From: an uncultured Eubacteriales bacterium
GTDB lineage: Bacteria; Bacillota; Clostridia; Oscillospirales; Oscillospiraceae
NCBI GenBank assembly: GCA_905205195.1
Contig: CAJLCS010000057.1
Location: 1-11,514, forward strand
Length of the DNA: 11,514 bases
Reading direction: 5' to 3'
Below are positions 6,676 through 11,514 of this stretch, one piece after another; the first letter of the stretch is position 1; each line of letters begins with the position of its first letter. The notes beneath the pieces are model-generated. The model was not told the DNA's origin. It did not search any database and worked only from the letters and a program-made list of their open reading frames with translations. The translations under genes were made by a program, and so were the position numbers.

Positions 6676-8511
6676 ATGACCGAGTTACTTCAGCGCATTC
6701 TCCCGACGGTGCAAAAGCCCGCGCGCTACACCGGCGGTGAATATCATCAGGTGGTCAAAAACCGGGACGACGTCCGGGTGCGGGTAGCCTTCTGCTTCCC
6801 GGACACCTACGAAATCGGCATGTCGAATGTGGGAATGCGGATTCTCTACGGCGTCATGAACGAAATGGACGGCGTCTGGTGCGAGCGGGTCTTCGCCCCC
6901 TGGGGGGACATGGAGCAGGCCATGCGGCAGCATCACCTTCCCCTGTGGGCGCTGGAAAGTCAGGATCCCGTCCGGGATTTTGATATGATTGCCTTTACCA
7001 TCGGCTATGAAATGGCCTATTCCAATATTCTCAATATGCTGCTTCTGGCCGGGGTTCCCCTGCGGTCCGCCGACCGGAAGGGGCTGCACAATATGGTCTT
7101 TGCAGGCGGCGTGTGCACCTTCAATCCCGAACCGCTGGCGCCCTTTATCGACTTTTTCTCCCTGGGCGAGGGAGAGGAAAGTACCCCCGAAATCGTCGCC
7201 CTTTACGACCGGGCCAAGGCGGAGGGCTGGAGCAAGGACCGGTTTCTGAAGGAGGTTTCCGCCATCCCCGGCGTCTATGTGCCGTCCTTTTACCGGCACG
7301 AGTATCACCCCGACGGCACGCTGGCGCGGATCGTCCCGCTGGACGGCGCCCCCGCCGTGCTGACCAAGCGGATTGTGGAGGACCTGGACCACGCCTACTT
7401 CCCCACACAGATGATCGTCCCCTCCACGGAAATCGTCCACGACCGGGCCAATCTGGAGCTGTTCCGGGGCTGCATCCGGGGCTGCCGCTTCTGTCAGGCC
7501 GGTTTTTCCTGCCGCCCCGTGCGGAAAAAAAGCCCGGAGGTGCTCTACCGGCAGGCGGTGGAGATGCTGGAAAGCTCCGGCAATAACGAAATCACGCTCT
7601 CCAGCCTGTCCACCTCCGATTACCGGGGGCTGAAGGCCCTGACCGACGAGCTGCTGCCCTACTGCGAGCAGAATAAGGTGAGTATGTCGGTACCGTCTCT
7701 CCGGGCGGACAACTTTTCGCAGGAGCTGATGGAAAAAATTCAGGCCGTCCGCAAAAGCGGCCTGACCTTCGCCGCCGAGGCCGGAACCCAGCGGCTCCGG
7801 GACGTGATCAACAAAAACCTCACCGAGGACGAAATCCTCACCACCTGCACCAAGGCCTTTGCCGGCGGCTGGAGCAGCGTCAAGCTCTATTTCATGCTGG
7901 GACTGCCCACGGAAACCGACGGGGACGTGCTGGGCATTGCGGAGCTGGTGTATAAAATCATTCTGGCATGGAAGGAGCACGCCTCCAACAAAAAGCGGGG
8001 TCTGCGGATCCGGGTAGCCACCGCCTACTTCGTGCCCAAGCCCCACACGCCCTTCCAGTGGGAGCCGCAGATTACGCCCCAGGAATATCTGCGCCGCTGC
8101 CGCCTGCTCAAGGAGCATTTTTACTCCAAATCCATTGAATACGACTACCACGCGCCGGATCTGAGCCGTCTGGAGGCCGTCATGGCCCGCGGCGACCGGC
8201 GTCTGGCCGACGTCATCGAAACCGCCGTCCAGAACGGTGCCCGGCTGGACGGCTGGGACGAATATTTCCGCTATGACGTATGGCTGGACGCCTTCCGGCA
8301 GTGCGGAATCGACCCGGAATTCTATACCACCCGGGGCTACGGCGAGGACGAGGTGCTTCCCTGGGACCCCATTGACGTGGGCGTCACCAAGGCCTTTCTG
8401 CTGCGGGAGCGCCATCGGGCCTATCAGGATCAGGTTACCCCGGACTGCCGCCACGGCTGCGCCGGATGCGGCGCCAACAGGCTGCTGCGGGAGGTGAAGT
8501 GCGATGCCTAG
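6676..8511 (+). CDS. TIGR03960 family B12-binding-type radical SAM protein
   Basis: This 611-residue radical SAM protein of the TIGR03960 family is widespread in Clostridia and of unknown reaction. The N-terminal half contains a cobalamin-binding-like Rossmann region (RVRVAFCFPDTYEIGMSNVGMRILYG, from about residue 34). The radical SAM cluster motif CxxxCxxC is Cys266, Cys270 and Cys273 in RGCIRGCRFCQAG, which would hold a 4Fe-4S cluster and cleave S-adenosylmethionine. A second CxxxCxxC (Cys591, Cys595, Cys598, in DCRHGCAGCGANR) ends the protein and suggests another metal site. The ATG has AGAGGA 6 nt upstream. It overlaps the TIGR03936 gene by 8 nt. Genomic association with RNase G and ribosomal protein L21/L27 genes elsewhere hints at RNA or ribosome modification, but that is inference. 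Confidence 0.92.
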   Translation: MTELLQRILPTVQKPARYTGGEYHQVVKNRDDVRVRVAFCFPDTYEIGMSNVGMRILYGVMNEMDGVWCERVFAPWGDMEQAMRQHHLPLWALESQDPVRDFDMIAFTIGYEMAYSNILNMLLLAGVPLRSADRKGLHNMVFAGGVCTFNPEPLAPFIDFFSLGEGEESTPEIVALYDRAKAEGWSKDRFLKEVSAIPGVYVPSFYRHEYHPDGTLARIVPLDGAPAVLTKRIVEDLDHAYFPTQMIVPSTEIVHDRANLELFRGCIRGCRFCQAGFSCRPVRKKSPEVLYRQAVEMLESSGNNEITLSSLSTSDYRGLKALTDELLPYCEQNKVSMSVPSLRADNFSQELMEKIQAVRKSGLTFAAEAGTQRLRDVINKNLTEDEILTTCTKAFAGGWSSVKLYFMLGLPTETDGDVLGIAELVYKIILAWKEHASNKKRGLRIRVATAYFVPKPHTPFQWEPQITPQEYLRRCRLLKEHFYSKSIEYDYHAPDLSRLEAVMARGDRRLADVIETAVQNGARLDGWDEYFRYDVWLDAFRQCGIDPEFYTTRGYGEDEVLPWDPIDVGVTKAFLLRERHRAYQDQVTPDCRHGCAGCGANRLLREVKCDA

Positions 8512-9160
8512 ACTGCGCTTTGAGAAGGTGGGCGCCGCCGTCTGGATGTCCCATCTGGATCTGATGCGGGTGTTCCAGCGTGCCTTCAAGCGGGCCGGGC
8601 TGCCGCTGAAGCATACCCAGGGCTTTAACCCCCGCCCCTCCGTTTCCATTGCGCTGCCCATGTCGGTAGGCGTGGAAAGCGTCTGCGAGCTGCTGGATTT
8701 TGATCTGGACGGCGTCAGCGTCCCCTGCGACGATATTCTGGCCCGGCTGAACCCCTGCCTGGTCACCGGCGTCCGTGGGCTGGAGGTCTATGAAAACGGC
8801 AGCAAGCTCCGGAATCTGGCCTATCTGGACTGCCAGGTCTTTCTGGAATACGATGCCGGGATTCCCGCCGGCGCCGAGGCGCAGATCGACGCCCTGTTCC
8901 GCCGCCCCACCCTGCCGATGGAAAAGCACGGCAAAAACGGCCCCCAGATGCAGGATCTGATTCCCATGATCCGCCGACTGTCGCTTGCCGCCGACGGAAA
9001 CACACTGGTCCTCTCGGCCCGGGTCTGCTGCCAGAATCCCACGCTGAACCCCGCCCAGCTGGCGGCCGCCGTGGACGAATACCTCCCCGCATTCCGGCCG
9101 GATTTTGCACATTGCCGTCGGCTGGAGCTTTACGATCAGAACGAAACCATTTTTCGATAA
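8504..9160 (+). CDS. TIGR03936 (DUF2344) radical SAM-associated protein
   Basis: This 218-residue soluble protein of the TIGR03936/DUF2344 family is the partner found beside, or fused to, the TIGR03960 radical SAM protein. The diagnostic N-terminus is clear: LRFEKVGAAVWMSHLDLMRVF, FKRAGLPLKHTQGFNPRP and SIALPMSVGVES, within the first 60 residues. The C-terminal half (GPQMQDLIPMIRRLSL, and RVCCQNPTLNPAQLAAAVDEYL) is also family-like. The reaction is unknown; the partnership implies it aids substrate binding. The ATG at 8504 lies inside the end of the radical SAM gene with GAGGTG upstream, so the two are translationally coupled. In other Clostridia an RNase E/G gene typically comes next. Here it is replaced by the beta-helix/acetyltransferase fusion 12 nt downstream. 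Confidence 0.9.
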   Translation: MPRLRFEKVGAAVWMSHLDLMRVFQRAFKRAGLPLKHTQGFNPRPSVSIALPMSVGVESVCELLDFDLDGVSVPCDDILARLNPCLVTGVRGLEVYENGSKLRNLAYLDCQVFLEYDAGIPAGAEAQIDALFRRPTLPMEKHGKNGPQMQDLIPMIRRLSLAADGNTLVLSARVCCQNPTLNPAQLAAAVDEYLPAFRPDFAHCRRLELYDQNETIFR

Positions 9161-9166
9161 GGAGAT
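9156..9166 (+). repeat. Direct repeat, left copy, at the fusion gene ribosome binding site
   Basis: GATAAGGAGAT occurs here, spanning the stop of the TIGR03936 gene and the ribosome binding site of the fusion gene. It occurs again at 11122-11132 before the Lar-like gene. The two copies bracket the fusion gene exactly. Because the repeat contains AAGGAG, part of the identity is expected from ribosome binding sites alone. Confidence 0.4.
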
Positions 9167-9172
9167 ATCAGG

Positions 9173-11047
9173 ATGGACACATTTCGCGTTTCCGATTATC
9201 GTACAGCCCACGCCACCGATGACGAGGTCATTCAAAAATGTCTGGACGACGCCGGCCAGGTCCCATCCCGCACCATTCATTTCGACGAAAAGAACTATGT
9301 AATATCCGGCGCCATTCTCCTGCCTCCGGATACAACCGTCCTTCTGGACGGCTGCCATATCACCCAGGCCGACGGTACGGTGGACAACGTGTTTCGCGGT
9401 GCCAATGTGATTCCGGATCCCGGTAACCCCTGGGGCCTTCCCCTGGCCTGCAATAAGACAAAGAACATCCGCATCATCGGAAAGAACGGCGCGCGCATTT
9501 CCGGTCCCCTCAGAAACGCCCGGGCCTACCACACCACGCTGCATGAAGTGCAGGACGTCGTCGGGGATTTCTGGGGATGGCGAACCTACTCCGTCTGCCT
9601 GTCCAACTGCGACGGCTTTGAACTTTCCGGCATTTTCTTCGATCGGTCCCGGGGCTGGACGGCCAGCTTCGATCGCTGCATCAACGGGTCCATCCACAGC
9701 ATCCGCCTGCACACAACCTGCAAAAACGGCGACGGAATCGATCTTCGCTCCGGCTGCCACCATATCACCGTCCGCGGCATCTGCGGCACCACCGCCGATG
9801 ATACCGTTGCCTGTACCGCGCTCGACGTATCGGCTGCCCGGGAATATCCGATCGGCAAATATCTTTACCCGATGGAGCCGTGCGCCTGCCTCACCGACAG
9901 GACGCCCTTCGATCTGGATATCAGTGACATTCGTATTGAGGATATCCGAACCAACGGTAATCACCACGGGGTCATTTGCCTGGCAGCAGACGGCCACAAG
10001 GTTTCTGATATTCATATCAACCGTGTCGTGGAAACTGCGCCGCAGGACGGCATGAAGCGCGAATCCGTCGTAAAAATCTATACCGGATTCGGCAGTTCCT
10101 GCGCGGTGGGCGATCTTGATCAGATTCATGTTCAAAATGTGCTGGCATTCTATGCGGATTCCGCCCTTTATTCCAACACCGTACTTCGCAGCTGCTCCTT
10201 CAGGAACATCCATCACAGAAACGACGGAACCGGCATCCGGCTTGCCGATCCGCAGCACACGGAAATAATCGATGCAATCGGTAAAAATGAGATTCAGGAT
10301 ATGCTCCGGTCCCTTCATATCCAGTCAACCGACTGTGTCGCCATGCACATCTCCCTGAAAAGCATCGGAAAAATCGACGGCGGTGCCGAGGGCCTGCTTG
10401 CCGCCATGACCGACTATCTGCAGGACGGCCTGTTTGTTGTGCCGACCCACACCTGGGCCAATGTGAACCGTGACCATCCTGTCTTCAACGTGCTGACCAC
10501 GGAACCGTGCGTCGGTGTGTTTGCGTCGGTCTGTGCAAAAGCGGCAAACCATGCGCCCAACGCCGTCCGTTCCCTGCACCCCACCCACTCGGCTGCCGTC
10601 TTCGGCAAAAACTGCCGTGCCTTTGCCGCCGGTGAGGAAAAGCTTCATTCCAGGACGCCGCGAAACGGGCTTTGGGGCAGACTGTATGATGAACACGCAA
10701 AAGTGCTGCTTGTCGGCGTCGGCTTGGAACGCAATACCTACATTCATGAAATTGACGAAGAAATCAACGGCCTTCCCGCCGATGAAGCGGCGTATTTTGA
10801 TGCTCAGGTCATTGATGAGAACGGCCGCACCATCAAGGTGCCGCACATGAATGTAAACGCCTATTGGCCATCCTCCCAATTCGTTCGTTTTGAAAAGCTG
10901 CTGCGCGATGCAGGCGCCCTCACATACGCCAGTCTCGGCGCAGCTGCGGTAATGTGTTTCGACGTTCAAAAAGGACACGATGCCATTGTGGCGCTCTGTC
11001 ACGCCGCAAAAGAAACGAAAATCATCGCGGAATTGTTCAGCCGCTGA
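9173..11047 (+). CDS. Fusion: GH28-like beta-helix domain plus AAC(3)-family N-acetyltransferase domain
   Basis: This single 624-residue frame holds two domains. Residues 1 to about 358 look like a right-handed beta-helix of the pectate lyase/polygalacturonase type. Short repeats such as NIRIIGKNGARISG, HHITVRGICGT and DLDISDIRIEDI mark the coils. NGDGID (185-190), ADD (208-210), NHHG (263-266) and VKIY (300-303) recall the GH28 NTD, DD, GH and RIK sites, though spacing between DD and His is longer than in known enzymes. Residues about 363-624 form a full-length aminoglycoside 3-N-acetyltransferase-family (Antibiotic_NAT) domain: MHISLKSIGKIDGGAE (391-406), VVPTHTW (422-428), NAVRSLHPTHSAAVFG (463-478) and VLLVGVGLERNTYIHE (511-526). 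No signal peptide is present, so it should be cytoplasmic. AAGGAG lies 8 nt before the ATG. Arginine codons are mostly CGC/CGT, unlike its neighbours. A sugar- or aminosugar-directed role is inferred; drug resistance should not be assumed. Confidence 0.85.
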   Translation: MDTFRVSDYRTAHATDDEVIQKCLDDAGQVPSRTIHFDEKNYVISGAILLPPDTTVLLDGCHITQADGTVDNVFRGANVIPDPGNPWGLPLACNKTKNIRIIGKNGARISGPLRNARAYHTTLHEVQDVVGDFWGWRTYSVCLSNCDGFELSGIFFDRSRGWTASFDRCINGSIHSIRLHTTCKNGDGIDLRSGCHHITVRGICGTTADDTVACTALDVSAAREYPIGKYLYPMEPCACLTDRTPFDLDISDIRIEDIRTNGNHHGVICLAADGHKVSDIHINRVVETAPQDGMKRESVVKIYTGFGSSCAVGDLDQIHVQNVLAFYADSALYSNTVLRSCSFRNIHHRNDGTGIRLADPQHTEIIDAIGKNEIQDMLRSLHIQSTDCVAMHISLKSIGKIDGGAEGLLAAMTDYLQDGLFVVPTHTWANVNRDHPVFNVLTTEPCVGVFASVCAKAANHAPNAVRSLHPTHSAAVFGKNCRAFAAGEEKLHSRTPRNGLWGRLYDEHAKVLLVGVGLERNTYIHEIDEEINGLPADEAAYFDAQVIDENGRTIKVPHMNVNAYWPSSQFVRFEKLLRDAGALTYASLGAAAVMCFDVQKGHDAIVALCHAAKETKIIAELFSR

Positions 11048-11059
11048 TTTCCGTTCGCA

Positions 11060-11076
11060 GGCATCCCAATGCCGCG
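11060..11076 (+). other. Small hairpin after the fusion gene
   Basis: GGCAT (11060-11064) pairs with ATGCC (11069-11073) around a CCCA loop. CGC/GCG arms (11056-11058, 11074-11076) extend it past one bulged A. No run of T follows, so it is not a convincing terminator. The rest of the 92 nt gap up to the next start shows no clear promoter, so the next gene may be read through from the fusion gene. Confidence 0.25.
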
Positions 11077-11121
11077 TAGGACCTGCTCCGTGTGGCAAAA
11101 CAATCACAATCATCAACACAG

Positions 11122-11132
11122 GATAAGGAGAT
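11122..11132 (+). repeat. Direct repeat, right copy, at the Lar-like gene ribosome binding site
   Basis: This is the second copy of GATAAGGAGAT, 1966 nt after the first (9156-9166). It carries the AAGGAG that serves the Lar-like gene. See the left copy for the caution that ribosome binding sites explain part of the match. Confidence 0.4.
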
Positions 11133-11139
11133 CATCAAT

Positions 11140-11361
11140 ATGGAAAAGAAAGTCATTGTATTGGAAGACTGCCCCAAGTGCCGCGGCGCCGGTGCCATCG
11201 TGCATGAAGGCGGCTGGAACGTGCAGGTGGAATGCACCGACTGCGGCGCCCACACCGTCTATCTGGAGTACGAAACCGACGAGCAGCGAGAGGACGCCGA
11301 GCGTCAGGTGGCGCTGCTTTGGAACATGGGCAAGGTCATTGCCATGGAGCCGGGCGAATGA
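11140..11361 (+). CDS. Small zinc-ribbon protein, Lar (restriction alleviation)-like
   Basis: This 73-residue protein has one zinc-ribbon: CPKC (Cys11, Cys14) and CTDC (Cys32, Cys35) separated by 17 residues, followed by GAHTVYLEY and ending ALLWNMGKVI. This is the layout of the Lar restriction-alleviation family (CPFCGG, then CxxCGA, then a helix ending in a WN motif). Phage and plasmid Lar proteins modulate type I restriction, but many small chromosomal relatives have no known role. The start is ATG 11140, not the ATG at 11092, because AAGGAG (11125-11130) lies 9 nt before it. The acidic helix 44-56 (YETDEQREDAERQ) may be a binding surface. It sits between the fusion gene and a tRNA gene. 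The family call is moderate, and the function is unknown. Confidence 0.65.
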   Translation: MEKKVIVLEDCPKCRGAGAIVHEGGWNVQVECTDCGAHTVYLEYETDEQREDAERQVALLWNMGKVIAMEPGE

Positions 11362-11370
11362 AGTCGATTC

Positions 11371-11399
11371 TGGTACAAAAATAATTGTTTTTGGCACCA
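11371..11399 (+). terminator. Weak AT-rich hairpin after the Lar-like gene
   Basis: TGGT (11371-11374) and ACCA (11396-11399) flank an inner CAAAAA/TTTTTG stem (11376-11381, 11388-11393) with a six-base loop. It starts 10 nt after the stop codon. The stem is AT-rich with an internal mismatch, and no U tract follows, so it could be a weak terminator or a chance palindrome. Confidence 0.3.
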
Positions 11400-11407
11400 A
11401 ATAAAGC

Positions 11408-11436
11408 TTGCAATTCTCTGTACGCCATGCTATAAT
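11408..11436 (+). promoter_or_regulatory. Strong promoter of the tRNA-Pro gene
   Basis: TTGCAA (11408-11413) and a perfect TATAAT (11431-11436) are separated by 17 nt. TG at 11428-11429 makes an extended -10. It lies about 27 nt upstream of the mature tRNA 5' end, as expected for a stable RNA promoter. Confidence 0.85.
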
Positions 11437-11463
11437 ATCCAAGTAATTGAGAGTTGCAAACAT

Positions 11464-11514
11464 CCGGGTGTGGCGAAGTTTGGTATCGCGCTTGAATGGG
11501 GTTCAAGAGGCCGC
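11464..11514 (+). tRNA. tRNA-Pro (anticodon GGG), 3' part outside window
   Basis: The first 51 bases of a proline tRNA are present. The acceptor 5' strand is CCGGGTG (11464-11470), then TG at positions 8-9. The D arm has GCGA (11473-11476) pairing with TCGC (11486-11489) around AGTTTGGTA. The anticodon stem is CTTGA/TCAAG (11491-11495, 11503-11507) with loop ATGGGGT, so the anticodon is GGG at 11498-11500. This matches bacterial tRNA-Pro closely. The T arm and 3' acceptor strand are cut off by the window end, so acceptor pairing and any attachment site cannot be checked. Confidence 0.9.

Noticed and set aside
6685..8766. 693-residue minus-strand open frame opposite the radical SAM gene
   Set aside because: It runs antisense to a well-recognised gene, has no motif or ribosome binding site support, and reflects codon bias.
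8435..10318. 627-residue minus-strand open frame opposite the TIGR03936 and fusion genes
   Set aside because: It spans the antisense of two real genes and resembles no protein family.
10262..11047. Aminoglycoside resistance gene
   Set aside because: The AAC(3)-type domain is genuine, but many family members do not act on drugs, and here it is fused to a sugar-active-type domain. Resistance cannot be claimed from the sequence.
1..11514. CRISPR arrays, insertion sequences, integrases, toxin-antitoxin or phage-defence genes
   Set aside because: I looked for spaced repeats, transposase or recombinase motifs and defence families on both strands and saw none.

Overview
The window looks like chromosomal DNA from a high-GC member of the Clostridia, most likely an Oscillospiraceae/Ruminococcaceae-type gut Firmicute. 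The grounds are a long clostridial-type glutamyl-tRNA synthetase, a type III glutamine synthetase, the clostridial pair of TIGR03960 radical SAM protein and TIGR03936 protein downstream of an M50 (SpoIVFB-like) protease, GGAGG-type ribosome binding sites, and a strong preference for the arginine codon CGG in the housekeeping genes. No genus can be named from the sequence alone.

Layout. (1) Positions 1-656 hold the 3' end of gltX on the plus strand. It faces a minus-strand operon across a shared bidirectional terminator (about 666-730). (2) The minus-strand operon reads from a promoter near 3454-3482 leftward: a class Ic aspartate aminotransferase, a LUD-domain protein, a GtrA-type membrane protein and a DUF1653 protein. 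The last three are tightly packed (14 nt gap, then a 4 nt overlap). (3) A divergent promoter region (3413-3631) drives the aminotransferase operon one way and a type III glutamine synthetase (glnN) the other way. This puts two nitrogen-metabolism genes on one control region. glnN ends at a strong hairpin. (4) Positions 5799-9160 hold a plus-strand cluster: a 92-residue single-pass membrane protein, an M50 protease overlapping it, then the radical SAM protein (with its own promoter inside the protease gene) and the TIGR03936 protein, which overlap by 8 nt. (5) Positions 9161-11463 look accessory. They hold a 624-residue protein fusing a GH28-like right-handed beta-helix to a complete aminoglycoside 3-N-acetyltransferase-family domain, and a small Lar-like zinc-ribbon protein. 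They end at the promoter of a tRNA-Pro(GGG) gene that runs off the window.

The most notable item is the beta-helix/AAC(3) fusion. It is directly behind the TIGR03960/TIGR03936 pair, where (from memory of clostridial genomes) an RNase E/G gene followed by rplU and rpmA is usually found. Its arginine codon use is unlike its neighbours: 6 of 37 Arg codons are CGG, against 23 of the first 28 in the radical SAM gene. It is bracketed by two copies of an 11-base sequence that includes the ribosome binding sites. Together these suggest a recently gained gene or gene pair between a conserved operon and a tRNA gene. The second point of interest is the small membrane protein paired with the M50 protease, which occupies the place of SpoIVFA without resembling it.
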